Positions 8,690 through 18,289 of a stretch of 64,000 bases of DNA are shown in pieces. Numbering within the stretch: the stretch's first letter is position 1; each line of letters opens with the position of its first letter. Below the pieces are notes generated by a model. The model did not search any database, was not told the origin of the DNA, and worked only from the letters and a program-made list of their open reading frames with translations. The DNA comes from Massilia phyllostachyos. GTDB lineage: Bacteria > Pseudomonadota > Gammaproteobacteria > Burkholderiales > Burkholderiaceae_D. The translations under genes and the position numbers were made by a program. The DNA lies in contig NZ_JAJNOC010000001.1 in NCBI RefSeq assembly GCF_021044825.1, positions 1,116,001-1,180,000 of the forward strand. The letters run 5' to 3'.

Positions 8690-9109
8690 ATGATCGGCAA
8701 GATCGACCAGTACCTGAGTTTCCATGAAACGGCCCTGTCCCTGCGCGCCCAGCGCCAGGAACTGCTGGCGTCGAACATCGCCAATGCCGACACGCCGAAC
8801 TACAAGGCGCGCGACATCGATTTCAACAGCGCGCTGCAGGGCGCCCTGGCAAGCAAAGGCGCGGCATCCGGCCCGCTGGCCACGACGAACAGCGGCCACC
8901 TCGGCCGCGGCGCGCCGACCGGCGACATGCTGGCCAACGGCACCCCGGTACTGTACCGCGGCGTGGTGCAGGGCAGCGTCGACGGCAACACGGTCGACAT
9001 GGACGTCGAGCGCAACCAGTTCGCCGACAACGGCCTGCGCTATGAAGCCGGCATCACCATGATCAACCACCAGATCAAGGGCCTGCTGGCCGCGATCCAA
9101 GGTCAATAA
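8690..9109 (+). CDS. flgB: Flagellar proximal rod protein FlgB
   Basis: Proximal rod subunit. The start at 8690 is set by AGGAGG four bases upstream; the longer in-frame start at 8633 would add 19 residues with no family match. The 139-residue product has the rod signature in RAQRQELLASNIANADTPNY and the D0 C-terminal helix GLRYEAGITMINHQIKGLLA. First gene of a tightly spaced plus-strand run, flgB to flgJ. The 161-base gap to the divergent flgA should hold the promoters for both directions. Confidence 0.95.
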   Translation: MIGKIDQYLSFHETALSLRAQRQELLASNIANADTPNYKARDIDFNSALQGALASKGAASGPLATTNSGHLGRGAPTGDMLANGTPVLYRGVVQGSVDGNTVDMDVERNQFADNGLRYEAGITMINHQIKGLLAAIQGQ

Positions 9110-9122
9110 ACGGTAAGCAGCC

Positions 9123-9524
9123 ATGTCCCTTTTCAATATCTTCAATGTGAGCGGTTCGGCCATGAGCGCCCAGGCCCAGCGCCTGAACACCACCGCCAGC
9201 AACCTGGCGAATGCCGACAGCGCCACCAGCCCGACGGGGGAGGCCTACCGCGCCAAGGCGGTGGTGTTCGAGGCGGTGCCGCAGCAGTCCGGCGCCACCG
9301 CGGTGCGGGTGCGCGAAGTGGTCGAGGATCCATCGCCCCTGAAACAGGTCTACGACCCGAAACACCCGCTGGCCGACGACAAGGGCTATGTGTCGATGCC
9401 GAACGTGAACGTGGTCGACGAGATGGTCAACATGATGTCGGCCTCGCGTTCCTACCAGACCAACGTCGAAACCATGAACGCGGCCAAGACCATGCTGCTC
9501 AAGACCCTGACCCTGGGTTCCTGA
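9123..9524 (+). CDS. flgC: Flagellar proximal rod protein FlgC
   Basis: Rod subunit of 133 residues. The N-terminal D0 motif is [20 protein letters not shown]. The conserved [20 protein letters not shown] and the C-terminal helix [20 protein letters not shown] follow. It lies 13 bases after flgB and 19 before flgD, so translation is probably coupled through the operon. Confidence 0.96.
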   Translation: MSLFNIFNVSGSAMSAQAQRLNTTASNLANADSATSPTGEAYRAKAVVFEAVPQQSGATAVRVREVVEDPSPLKQVYDPKHPLADDKGYVSMPNVNVVDEMVNMMSASRSYQTNVETMNAAKTMLLKTLTLGS

Positions 9525-9543
9525 TTTTTAAGAACACTCCACC

Positions 9544-10254
9544 ATGACCACCGTAAACACCAATTCCGGCGCCAACAATATCAGCGATGTGATGTCGGCC
9601 ATGAACGGCAAGAAGGCCGAAGTCGACAGCGTCCAGGCCGACACCGACAAGTTCATGACCCTGCTCGTGACCCAGCTGAAGAACCAGGATCCGCTGAACC
9701 CGCTCGACAACGCCCAGGTCACCAGCCAGCTGGCCCAATTGTCGACCGTCACCGGCGTCAACAAGCTGAACGCCACCCTGGAAACCCTGAAGACCAGCTA
9801 CCAGTCGACCGAAGCACTGCAGGCGACCAACCTGATCGGCCACGGCGTGCTGGTCGAGGGCAACAAGCTGAGCCTGTACGAAGGCAAGGCCATCCTCGGC
9901 GCGGAAATCGACAAGGCGGTCGACAAGCTGCAGGTGGTCATCACCAGCACCACCACCGGCAAGGAAGTCGCCACCATCGACCTGGGTGCCCAGGAAGCCG
10001 GCGTGGTGCCGATCGCCTGGGACGGCATTCCCGACCCGGACAAGCTGGACGCCAACGGCAAGCCGGTCCAGCTCCCGGATGGCAATTACACCTATAAAGT
10101 CGTCGCCATGCGCGGCGGCGAGGAAGTCAAGGATGCGCGCGCACTGTCCTTCGACAGCGTGGCCAGCGTGACCACGAACGGCAAGGACGGCGTCAAGCTG
10201 AATCTGCCGGTCAAGGGCGCCGTCACCCTTACCGATATCAAACAAGTCCTGTAA
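9544..10254 (+). CDS. flgD: Flagellar hook capping protein FlgD
   Basis: Cap scaffold that promotes FlgE polymerisation and is released when the hook is finished. The 236-residue product has the N-terminal signature DKFMTLLVTQLKNQDPLNPL followed by DNAQVTSQLAQLSTVTGVNKL. The FLIG/Fn3-like C-terminal part contains DGIPDPDKLDANGKPVQLPD and GNYTYKVVAMRGGEEV. It sits immediately upstream of flgE, its client. Confidence 0.95.
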   Translation: MTTVNTNSGANNISDVMSAMNGKKAEVDSVQADTDKFMTLLVTQLKNQDPLNPLDNAQVTSQLAQLSTVTGVNKLNATLETLKTSYQSTEALQATNLIGHGVLVEGNKLSLYEGKAILGAEIDKAVDKLQVVITSTTTGKEVATIDLGAQEAGVVPIAWDGIPDPDKLDANGKPVQLPDGNYTYKVVAMRGGEEVKDARALSFDSVASVTTNGKDGVKLNLPVKGAVTLTDIKQVL

Positions 10255-10295
10255 GCCGAGCCGCTTACTTCTTTCTCTCTTTTCAGGAGTACACC

Positions 10296-11819
10296 ATGTC
10301 TTTCCAACAAGGTCTGAGCGGCTTGAACGGCGCAGCCAAATCCCTCGACGTCATCGGCAACAACATCGCCAACGCCAGCACGGTCGGCTTCAAGGGTTCG
10401 ACCACCCAGTTCGCCGACGTCTACGCCAGCTCGCTGAACGGGGCCGGCGGCATCTCGGCCGGTATCGGCGTGAAGGTCGCGGCCATTTCCCAGCAGTTCA
10501 CGCAAGGTAACGTCGAAGCCTCGAACAACCCGCTCGACATCGCCATCAACGGCGCCGGCTTCTTCCGTACCGAAGCCTCGGGCATGGTCCAGTACAGCCG
10601 CAATGGCCAGTTCCAGCTCGACAAGAACGGCTTCCTGATCAACGCGCAGGGCGCCAAGCTGACTGGCTATGGCCTGAACGCCAACGGCGCCCTGGTCGCC
10701 GGCGCCCCGACCCCGCTGCAGATCGACACCTCCGACCTCGCCCCGGTGACCACCAGCAAGGTCAAGATGGAACTGAACCTGGATTCGCGCAGCACCGAGC
10801 CGGTCAACGCCCCGTTCGACGCCGACGATCCCACCACCTACAACAAGCAGACCCCGATGAGCGTGTACGACACGCTGGGCAATCCGCACGTGCTGTCGAC
10901 TTATTACGTGAAGAGCGGCCCGGGCACCTGGGACGTGTACGCCGCCAACGACGGCACCGAGATGACCAACCTGGCGGTGGCGGCCGCAGCTACCGGCAAC
11001 GCCGGCGTGACCAGCGCGCGCGCCGCCTGGGAAGCCGCGACCAAGGCCGTGCCGCCGGTGCCCGCCACCATCGCGAGCGCCCTGAACGCCTATGCGACCG
11101 CCGCCTCGGCCGCGGTCTCGGCCGCCGCCGGCACCGCCGGCGCGACCGCCGCCAACCAGACCGAGATCGGCACCGCCGCCACCAACGCCGCCCTGGTGCC
11201 GGGCGCCACCCCGTCGGAGATCGACGCCGCCATGGCCAAGGCCATCAGCGTGCCGGCCAAGCCGGTGGGCAAGCTCGTGTTCGACACCAACGGCGGCATG
11301 AACAAGGTCCTGACCACCGACGCCGGCAAGATGTCGCTGACCCTGCCGGTGTTCCCGTCGACCGGTTCCGAGCCGACCATGCCGATCAGCATCGACTACG
11401 ACGGCACCACCCAGTACGGCACCGCCACCAGCGAGAAGAAGCTGACCCAGGACGGCTACGCGGCCGGCAACCTGCAGCGTTTCACCACCGGCACCGACGG
11501 CACCATCCTGGGCCAGTACAGCAACGGCCAGACCCGGCCGCTGGGACAGGTGATCCTGGCCAACTTCACCAACCCGAACGGCCTCGAGCCGCTGGGCAAC
11601 AACGCCTGGGCGGAGTCGGCCAACTCGGGCGTGCCGCTGCTGGGCACCCCGAACTCGGGCAGCTTCGGCGTGCTGCAGCAGTCGGCGGTGGAAAGCTCGA
11701 ACGTCGACCTGACGGCGGAACTGGTCAACATGATCACGGCGCAGCGCGTGTACCAGGCGAATGCGCAGACCATCAAGACGCAGGATTCGGTGTTGCAGAC
11801 CCTCGTTAATCTGCGTTAA
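10296..11819 (+). CDS. flgE: Flagellar hook protein FlgE with Ala-rich insertion
   Basis: Subunit of the hook, 507 residues. The N-terminal D0/D1 is canonical (LSGLNGAAKSLDVIGNNIAN) and the C-terminal D0 is intact (NVDLTAELVNMITAQRVYQA). An SD-like CAGGAG precedes the ATG. Between SGPGTWDVYAANDGTE and the conserved PVGKLVFDTNGG lies an unusual Ala/Thr-rich segment (about residues 225-320) where most FlgE proteins read almost directly from one motif to the next. It is predicted helical and low-complexity, and would form or enlarge a surface domain of the hook. This makes the protein longer than the roughly 400 residues common in enteric FlgE. Confidence 0.95.
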   Translation: MSFQQGLSGLNGAAKSLDVIGNNIANASTVGFKGSTTQFADVYASSLNGAGGISAGIGVKVAAISQQFTQGNVEASNNPLDIAINGAGFFRTEASGMVQYSRNGQFQLDKNGFLINAQGAKLTGYGLNANGALVAGAPTPLQIDTSDLAPVTTSKVKMELNLDSRSTEPVNAPFDADDPTTYNKQTPMSVYDTLGNPHVLSTYYVKSGPGTWDVYAANDGTEMTNLAVAAAATGNAGVTSARAAWEAATKAVPPVPATIASALNAYATAASAAVSAAAGTAGATAANQTEIGTAATNAALVPGATPSEIDAAMAKAISVPAKPVGKLVFDTNGGMNKVLTTDAGKMSLTLPVFPSTGSEPTMPISIDYDGTTQYGTATSEKKLTQDGYAAGNLQRFTTGTDGTILGQYSNGQTRPLGQVILANFTNPNGLEPLGNNAWAESANSGVPLLGTPNSGSFGVLQQSAVESSNVDLTAELVNMITAQRVYQANAQTIKTQDSVLQTLVNLR

Positions 11820-11860
11820 TGAATTAATACGCCTGCCGCGCCACCGCACCTGGAAAAAAC

Positions 11861-12601
11861 ATGGACCGCCTGATCTACACCGTCGCCTCCGGCACGAAAC
11901 ACATCCTCGAAAAGCAGGCCACGACCTCGAACAACCTGGCCAACGTGAGCACCACGGGCTTCCGCGCCCAGCTGGATGTGTTCCGTTCCGCGCCGGTGCA
12001 GGGCGAAGGCTTGCCGACGCGCGCCTTCGTGGTCGATTCGACCGCGGGCTCGAACTTCCAGGCCGGTGCGCTGCAGGTGACGGGGCGCGACCTGGACGTG
12101 GCGGTGAAGGGCGACGGCTGGCTGGCGGTGCAGATGCCGGACGGCACCGAGGCCTACACCCGCAACGGTTCGCTGCAGACCAGCCCCAACGGCCTGCTCA
12201 CCACCGCCGGCGGCATGACGGTGGCGGGCGAGGGCGGTCCGATCACGATTCCGCCCGACGTCACCGTGACCGTGGGCGGCGATGGCACCATTTCCACGAT
12301 TTCCACCACCGACCAGCCGGCGGCCAGCAATATCCTGGGCCGCCTGAAACTGGTCAATCCGCCGACCCAGAACCTGGTGCGCGGCGACGACGGCCTGTTC
12401 CGCCTGAAGGATGGCGGCACGGCCCAGGCCGACCCGTCCGTGACGGTGGCCGGCGGCGCGCTCGAGGGCAGCAACGTCAGCGCGATCGACTCGATGGTCG
12501 AGATGATCAGTTTGGCACGTTCTTTCGAGACGCAAATGAGCATGTTGAAGAACGCGGAGAATAACGCCGCGAAAGCCACCCAGATCCTCGCTTTGAATTG
12601 A
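11861..12601 (+). CDS. flgF: Flagellar proximal rod protein FlgF
   Basis: Rod subunit of 246 residues starting MDRLIYTVASGTKHILEKQA, followed by [19 protein letters not shown], the flagellar basal-body rod signature. The centre has DLDVAVKGDGWLAVQMPDGT and AYTRNGSLQTSPNGLL. The C-terminus has SNVSAIDSMVEMISLARSFE. It is the shorter, N-terminally divergent relative of FlgG, which follows 63 bases downstream. Confidence 0.95.
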   Translation: MDRLIYTVASGTKHILEKQATTSNNLANVSTTGFRAQLDVFRSAPVQGEGLPTRAFVVDSTAGSNFQAGALQVTGRDLDVAVKGDGWLAVQMPDGTEAYTRNGSLQTSPNGLLTTAGGMTVAGEGGPITIPPDVTVTVGGDGTISTISTTDQPAASNILGRLKLVNPPTQNLVRGDDGLFRLKDGGTAQADPSVTVAGGALEGSNVSAIDSMVEMISLARSFETQMSMLKNAENNAAKATQILALN

Positions 12602-12664
12602 TAGTTGCCCGGGCATAATTCTTCTGTCGCGGCAGACCTCGTCTGCCGTCTTTAGGAGAATTCC

Positions 12665-13447
12665 ATGATCCGTTCGCTGTATATCGCCAAGACCGGCCTC
12701 GAGGCGCAGCAAACCAACCTCGACGTCATCTCGAACAACCTCGCCAACGTCAGCACCAACGGCTTCAAGCGCTCCCGCGCGGTGTTCGAAGACCTGCTGT
12801 ACCAGAACGTGCGCCAGCCCGGCGCCCAGTCCTCGCAGCAGAGCAACCTGCCGTCGGGCCTGCAGATCGGTACCGGTGTGCGCACCGTCGCCACCGAGCG
12901 CATCCACACCCAGGGCAATCCCCAGCTGACCGGCAACTCCAAGGACGTGATGGTCAACGGCGCCGGCTTCTTCCCGGTGCTGCTGCCGGACGGCACCCAG
13001 GCCTATACCCGCGACGGCTCCTTCCAGACCGATGCCAACGGCCAGCTGGTCACCTCCAGCGGCTTCGTGATCCAGCCTGCGATTACCATTCCGGCGAATG
13101 CCGAAGCGATCACCGTCGGCCGTGACGGCGTCGTTTCCGTGAAACTGCCGGGCACCGTGGCCCCGACCCAGGTCGGCTCGCTGCAGCTGGCCACCTTCAT
13201 CAACCCGGCAGGACTCGAGTCGCGCGGCGAGAACCTGTACGTCGAGACCGGCGCCTCGGGCAACCCGAACCTGAACGTGCCGGGCACCAACGGCTCCGGC
13301 GTGCTGATGCAGGGCTATGTCGAATCGTCGAACGTCAACGTGGTCGAGGAAATGGTCAACATGATCCAGACCCAGCGTGCCTACGAGATCAACTCGAAGG
13401 CGATCACGACTTCCGACCAGATGCTGCAAAAACTGTCCCAGCTCTAA
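12665..13447 (+). CDS. flgG: Flagellar distal rod protein FlgG
   Basis: Distal rod subunit of 260 residues, the usual length. It starts [20 protein letters not shown] and continues [20 protein letters not shown]. The conserved centre has [20 protein letters not shown]. The C-terminal D0 helix includes [34 protein letters not shown] supplies a strong ribosome-binding site. Confidence 0.97.
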   Translation: MIRSLYIAKTGLEAQQTNLDVISNNLANVSTNGFKRSRAVFEDLLYQNVRQPGAQSSQQSNLPSGLQIGTGVRTVATERIHTQGNPQLTGNSKDVMVNGAGFFPVLLPDGTQAYTRDGSFQTDANGQLVTSSGFVIQPAITIPANAEAITVGRDGVVSVKLPGTVAPTQVGSLQLATFINPAGLESRGENLYVETGASGNPNLNVPGTNGSGVLMQGYVESSNVNVVEEMVNMIQTQRAYEINSKAITTSDQMLQKLSQL

Positions 13448-13459
13448 TTTTTCATAGAC

Positions 13460-14110
13460 ATGAAATCCACTTTCGCTTTCGTTGCTGCGCTGGCCATCCT
13501 GGCCGGTTGCTCGACCACCCCAAGCTCCATCGTCCAAGGGCCGACCTCCGCCCGTCCGATGCTGGTGCAGGCCGCGCCGGCCAACGACGGCGCCATCTAC
13601 AACGCCAACAGCTACCGCCCGATGTTCGAAGACCGCCGCGCGCGCCACATCGGCGATTTGCTGACCGTGAACATCACCGAGCGCACCTCGGCCGGCAAGT
13701 CGGGCGCCAGCACCGGCAGCAAGTCGGGCAGCGCCAGCTTCACCGTGCCGGGCCCGATGCAGGCGAAACTCGGCGCGGGCGTGGGCCTGGAAGGCGCGAA
13801 CAAGTTTGCCGACGCCGACACCCAGAGCGCCTCGAACAATTTCTCGGGCACGATCGGCGTCACCGTCACCGAAGTGCTCCCGAACGGCAACCTGATCGTC
13901 GCCGGCGAGAAGCAGGTCGCCATGAACAAGGGCGTCGAGTACATCCGCTTCTCGGGCATGGTCGCACCAGACACCATCCAGCCGGGCAATATGGTTGCCT
14001 CGACCGTCGTGGCCGATGCACGGGTCGAGTACCGCACCAACAGCCGCGTCGACAAAGCCGAGCTGAGCAATATGTTCTCGCGCTTCTTCCAGTCGATGCT
14101 GCCGTTCTGA
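13460..14110 (+). CDS. flgH: Flagellar L-ring lipoprotein FlgH
   Basis: Outer-membrane ring protein. The signal peptide ends in lipobox LAGC with the lipidated cysteine at residue 17 (MKSTFAFVAALAILAGC). The conserved core includes MFEDRRARHIGDLLTVNITE, NNFSGTIGVTVTEVLPNGNL and GEKQVAMNKGVEYIRFSGMV. The C-terminal ADARVEYRTNSRVDKAELSN is typical of the family. The product has 216 residues and lies between flgG and flgI in the standard order. Confidence 0.97.
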   Translation: MKSTFAFVAALAILAGCSTTPSSIVQGPTSARPMLVQAAPANDGAIYNANSYRPMFEDRRARHIGDLLTVNITERTSAGKSGASTGSKSGSASFTVPGPMQAKLGAGVGLEGANKFADADTQSASNNFSGTIGVTVTEVLPNGNLIVAGEKQVAMNKGVEYIRFSGMVAPDTIQPGNMVASTVVADARVEYRTNSRVDKAELSNMFSRFFQSMLPF

Positions 14111-14123
14111 GGCAAGGGTTAAC

Positions 14124-15227
14124 ATGAAATTCGCTTCCATCGCCCTGATCTGCGCAGCCCTCCTGGGCGCGGCCCCGCTGGCCCAGGCCGAGCGCCTGAA
14201 GGACCTTGCCAACGTCGCCGGCGTGCGTGAAAACCAGTTGTCCGGCTACGGCATCGTCGTGGGCCTGGACGGCACCGGCGACCAGACCAGCCAGACCCCC
14301 TTTACCGTGCAGTCGATCCAGGCGATGCTGCAGCAAAAGGGCGTCAACCTGCCGCCGGGCACCCAGCTGCAACTGAAGAACGTGGCGGCCGTGATGGTCA
14401 CCACCTCGCTGCCGGCCTTCGCCCAGCCGGGCCAGAACATCGACATCACCGTGTCCTCGATCGGTAATGCGAAGAGCCTGCGCGGCGGCACCCTGCTCAT
14501 GACCCCGCTGCACGGCGCCGATGGCCAGGTCTATGCCATGGCCCAGGGCAATGTGCTGGTCGGCGGTGTCGGCGCGCAAGCCGGCGGCGCCCAGGTGCAG
14601 GTGAATCACCTGTCGGTCGGCAAGATTTCGAACGGCGCCACCGTCGAGCGCGCCGTGGCTTCGAACCTGGGCGCGGACAACCAGATCCGCCTGGAACTGA
14701 AGCAAACCGATTTCTCGACCGCGGCCAAGGTGGTGGAAGCCATCAACGACCAGTTCGGCGCCGGCATCGCCACCGCCCTCGACGGCCGCGTGATCCGCGT
14801 GCGCACCCCGTCCTCGAGCGACCAGCGCGTGGCCTTCCTCGGCCAGCTGGAAAGCATCGATGTCGGCCGCGCAAAGGATGCCGCGAAAGTGATCATGAAC
14901 GCGCGCACCGGTTCGGTCGTGATGAACCAGGCCGTGATGCTGGAAAACTGCGCGATCTCGCACGGCAACCTGACCGTGACCGTCGGCGCCGACACCGAGG
15001 TCAGCCAGCCGAATCCGGCCTCCCGTGGCCAGACCGTGGTCACCCAGAAGAATTCGGTCGACATCAAGAAGGACCCGGGCCGCGTGCTGAACGTCAAGGG
15101 CGGCGCTTCGCTGGCCGAAGTGGTGAAGGCGATGAATTCGATCGGCACCACCCCGCAAGACCTGCTGGCCATCCTGCAGGCGCTGAAGGCCGCCGGTTCG
15201 CTGCGCGCCGAACTCGAAATCATCTAA
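14124..15227 (+). CDS. flgI: Flagellar P-ring protein FlgI
   Basis: Periplasmic ring protein of 367 residues. The Sec signal peptide probably ends after LAQA (residue 22). The mature protein starts ERLKDLANVAGVRENQLSGY, followed by GIVVGLDGTGDQTSQTPFTV, the family signature. FlgA, encoded divergently upstream, is its assembly chaperone. Confidence 0.97.
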   Translation: MKFASIALICAALLGAAPLAQAERLKDLANVAGVRENQLSGYGIVVGLDGTGDQTSQTPFTVQSIQAMLQQKGVNLPPGTQLQLKNVAAVMVTTSLPAFAQPGQNIDITVSSIGNAKSLRGGTLLMTPLHGADGQVYAMAQGNVLVGGVGAQAGGAQVQVNHLSVGKISNGATVERAVASNLGADNQIRLELKQTDFSTAAKVVEAINDQFGAGIATALDGRVIRVRTPSSSDQRVAFLGQLESIDVGRAKDAAKVIMNARTGSVVMNQAVMLENCAISHGNLTVTVGADTEVSQPNPASRGQTVVTQKNSVDIKKDPGRVLNVKGGASLAEVVKAMNSIGTTPQDLLAILQALKAAGSLRAELEII

Positions 15228-15255
15228 GCGTAAGCAGAAACTCGACACGACCATC

Positions 15256-16215
15256 ATGATCGGTTCCCCGTCCACTGACCTCAGCAGCAAGTTCGCCCTC
15301 GACACCAAGGGCCTTGGCGAACTCAAGCAGGGCGCCAAGAATGGTTCGCCCGCCGCGCTGAAGGAGGCCGCCACCCAGTTCGAAGCCATGTTCATCAACA
15401 TGATGATGAAGAGCATGCGCGACGCGACCCCGGCGGATGGCCTGATGGACAATAACCAGACCAAGATGTTCACCGGCATGCTGGACCAGCAGATGAGCCA
15501 AAACCTGGCCAAGCGCGGCATGGGCCTGGCCGACGTGCTGACCCGTCAATTGACCGCCAACCAGACCGGTGCCGCGGCGCTCGCGATCGGCGCCGACGGC
15601 ATGGCGGCCGGCAATGCGGCTGCGAAGGCCCAGGCCCTGGCGCCGTTGGACGGCAGCATGCGTCCTGGCATGGACGCGGCCACCATGATCAAGACCGGCG
15701 CCAGGCAGCCGGGCGCGCCGGCGCTGCCGCTCACCACGGAGTCGGGCCGGGTCCAGGCGCCGCATGTGCGCGCCTTCCAGGAAAAGCTGCACCCGCACGC
15801 GGCCGAAGCCGAGCGCGCCACCGGCGTGCCGGCCAAGTTCATGCTGGGCCAGGCGGCGCTGGAAAGCGGCTGGGGCAAGCGCATGATCCGCAATGCCGAC
15901 GGTAGCAACAGCAACAACCTGTTCGGCATCAAGGCCGGCCCGGGCTGGAAAGGGAAGGTCGCCACCGCCGTCACCACCGAATACGTGAACGGCGTGGCGC
16001 ACCGCAAGGTGGAAAAATTCCGCGCCTACGACACGCCGGCCGATTCGTTCAAGGACTACGCCAATATGCTGGCCAAGAATCCGCGTTACGAAAAAGTCAT
16101 CAACAGCGGCGGCGACGCCAGCCAGTTCGCCCACGGCCTGCAGCGCGCCGGGTATGCGACCGACCCGCTGTATGCGTCCAAGCTGACCCGCATCATCAAG
16201 CAGTCGCTGGCGTAA
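15256..16215 (+). CDS. flgJ: Flagellar rod scaffold and peptidoglycan hydrolase FlgJ
   Basis: Bifunctional protein of 319 residues. The N-terminal rod-capping domain has AATQFEAMFINMMMKSMRDA. An Ala-rich linker (about residues 95-165) leads to a C-terminal glucosaminidase domain that opens the wall for the rod. GVPAKFMLGQAALESGWGKR carries the likely catalytic E203, and NNLFGIKAGPGWKGK is the second conserved block. It closes the flgB-J run; flgK follows after a sigma-28-like promoter. Confidence 0.95.
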   Translation: MIGSPSTDLSSKFALDTKGLGELKQGAKNGSPAALKEAATQFEAMFINMMMKSMRDATPADGLMDNNQTKMFTGMLDQQMSQNLAKRGMGLADVLTRQLTANQTGAAALAIGADGMAAGNAAAKAQALAPLDGSMRPGMDAATMIKTGARQPGAPALPLTTESGRVQAPHVRAFQEKLHPHAAEAERATGVPAKFMLGQAALESGWGKRMIRNADGSNSNNLFGIKAGPGWKGKVATAVTTEYVNGVAHRKVEKFRAYDTPADSFKDYANMLAKNPRYEKVINSGGDASQFAHGLQRAGYATDPLYASKLTRIIKQSLA

Positions 16216-16242
16216 TGGTTGCGTCCTTGTCGATCCGACAAA

Positions 16243-16269
16243 TCAAGTTTTCCGGATCGCTGCCGTAGA
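16243..16269 (+). promoter_or_regulatory. Sigma-28 (FliA) promoter for flgKL
   Basis: TCAAGTTT, an 11-base spacer, then GCCGTAGA, matching 7/8 and about 6/8 positions of the FliA consensus boxes with exact consensus spacing. It lies 25 bases before the flgK ATG, in the only sizeable gap after flgJ. It would place the hook-filament junction genes under late control. Confidence 0.75.
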
Positions 16270-16294
16270 TAGAACCGTTAAGAAGGAAAAATAA

Positions 16295-18256
16295 ATGTCC
16301 GGTAACCTCCTCAGCATTGGCAAAAGCGGCCTCTACGCGGCGCAGGCCGGCCTGTCCACGACCGGCCACAACATCACCAACGCCAACGTGGCCGGCTACA
16401 ACCGCCAGGTCGTGGTGCAGGCCACCGCGCCCATGCTCGATACCGGCGTCGGTTTCCAGGGCACCGGCACCCAGGTCTCGCAGATCAAGCGCTACAGCGA
16501 CGAATTCCTGAACACCCAGGTGCGCAACGCCCAGGCCAGCAAGAGCGGGCTGGACTCCTACTACGCCCAGATCAGCCAGATCGACAATATGCTGGCCGAC
16601 CAGACCGCCGGCCTGTCGCCCTCGCTGCAGAGCTTCTTCAAGGGCGTGCAGGACATGGCCGCGAACCGCGCCTCGGTACCGTCGCGCCAGGCCATGCTCT
16701 CAAGCGCCGATACCCTGGCGACGCGCTTCCAGGCGCTCGACTCCCGCCTCGGCGAAATCCGCGAAGGCGTGAACAGCACCATCGAGACCAGCGTCACGAC
16801 GATCAACGCCTACGCCAACCAGATCGCCCAGCTCAATGAGCAGATCAGCAACTTTTCCTCGGCAGGGCAGAACCTGCCGAACGACCTGCTCGACAAGCGC
16901 GACCAGCTGGTGATGGAGCTGAACACCCACGTCAAGGCCAACGTCATGCCGGGCGATAACAACAGCCTGACGATCTCGATCGGCAGCGGCCAGCCGCTGG
17001 TGGTGGGCCAGCGCGCCTTCCAGCTCGCGGCCATGAAGTCGCCGACCGACCTGACCCGTGTCGAAGTCGGTTATGTCACCGGCAGCAAGGTTTCGGTACT
17101 GGCCGACAACGCCCTGAGCGGCGGCACCCTCGGCGGCGCACTGGAATTCCGCAGCAAGACCCTGGACCCGGCCCAGAGCGCGCTGGGCAAGGTGGCGATC
17201 GGCCTGGCGGTGGAATTCAACAACCAGCACAAGCTCGGCCTCGACCAGGACGGCAAGCCCGGCAAGGATTTCTTCAGCGTGGCGCCGGCCTATGTCGGCA
17301 AGAACATCAATAACGCTGCGTCCAGCACCACGGAAGTGAAAGCGGTCGTCACCGACCCGTCGAAGCTGGTCGACAGCGACTACAAGGTCGAGTACAGCGG
17401 CAGCGGCTACAACGTGATCCGCCTGTCCGACAACAAGCCGGTGCTGTCCAACTACACGCCGGACGGCAACCCGGTCTCGATCGACGGCGTCGATTTCACC
17501 ATCACCGGCAACGCCGCCGCGGGCGACGAATTCCTGGTGCGCCCGACCTTCAACGGCGCCTCCGGCTTCAACCTGCTGGTCAAGGAAACCGCCGGCATCG
17601 CCGCCGCCACCCCGATCGTCACCAGCGAGCCGCTGAACAATACCGGCACCGCCAGGATCAGCGAGAGCAAGGTCACCGCGGACTTCCTGGCCAACCCCAC
17701 GGCCCTGCCGGTGACCCTGTCCTACGACGCGGCCAGCGGCGACCTGGGCGGCTTCCCGGCCGGCATGCCGGTGCGCGTGGTCGGCAGCGACGGCACGGTG
17801 ACCAACTATCCGGCGCCGGCCACCAATGTCGAATTCAAGGCCGGATCCACCTACACTTTTGGGGGCGTCAGCGTCACCATGAGCGGCACCCCGGGCGACA
17901 AGGACACTTTCAAGATCGCCAGCAACAGCGGCGGGGTGGGCGACACCCGCAACATCGGCCTGCTGGGCGACCTGCAGACCAAGAACATCTTCAACAACGG
18001 CAGCGCGACCCTGCAATCCTCGTATGCCCAGCTGGTCAGCACGGTCGGCAACAAGACCCGCGAAGTGCAGGTCAACGGCCAGGCCGCCGACGCCCTGCTG
18101 ACCCAGACCAAGACCGCCGCCCAGGACGTCTCGGGCGTGAACCTGGACGAGGAAGCGACCAACCTGCTCAAGTACCAGCAGGCCTACCAGGCCGCGGGCA
18201 AGGTCATGCAAATCGCCGGCACCATCTTCGACACACTGCTGTCGATCGGCCGCTAA
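16295..18256 (+). CDS. flgK: Flagellar hook-associated protein FlgK (HAP1)
   Basis: First hook-filament junction protein, 653 residues. The N-terminus is SIGKSGLYAAQAGLSTTGHN then ITNANVAGYNRQVVVQATAP. A coiled-coil D1 region (about 160-220) includes DLLDKRDQLVMELNTHVK. The C-terminal D0 helix has VNLDEEATNLLKYQQAYQAA. The middle domains are long and Gly/Ser/Thr-rich, which accounts for its size above the roughly 550 residues of enteric FlgK. Exported by FlgN. Confidence 0.96.
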   Translation: MSGNLLSIGKSGLYAAQAGLSTTGHNITNANVAGYNRQVVVQATAPMLDTGVGFQGTGTQVSQIKRYSDEFLNTQVRNAQASKSGLDSYYAQISQIDNMLADQTAGLSPSLQSFFKGVQDMAANRASVPSRQAMLSSADTLATRFQALDSRLGEIREGVNSTIETSVTTINAYANQIAQLNEQISNFSSAGQNLPNDLLDKRDQLVMELNTHVKANVMPGDNNSLTISIGSGQPLVVGQRAFQLAAMKSPTDLTRVEVGYVTGSKVSVLADNALSGGTLGGALEFRSKTLDPAQSALGKVAIGLAVEFNNQHKLGLDQDGKPGKDFFSVAPAYVGKNINNAASSTTEVKAVVTDPSKLVDSDYKVEYSGSGYNVIRLSDNKPVLSNYTPDGNPVSIDGVDFTITGNAAAGDEFLVRPTFNGASGFNLLVKETAGIAAATPIVTSEPLNNTGTARISESKVTADFLANPTALPVTLSYDAASGDLGGFPAGMPVRVVGSDGTVTNYPAPATNVEFKAGSTYTFGGVSVTMSGTPGDKDTFKIASNSGGVGDTRNIGLLGDLQTKNIFNNGSATLQSSYAQLVSTVGNKTREVQVNGQAADALLTQTKTAAQDVSGVNLDEEATNLLKYQQAYQAAGKVMQIAGTIFDTLLSIGR

Positions 18257-18289
18257 GTCAATTCAAGCATCACGTCATCCGGAGCAGTC

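Noticed and set aside
11816..14212. Long antisense frame across flgF, flgG and flgH
   Set aside because: It spans three well-supported genes and their gaps and has no recognisable domain.
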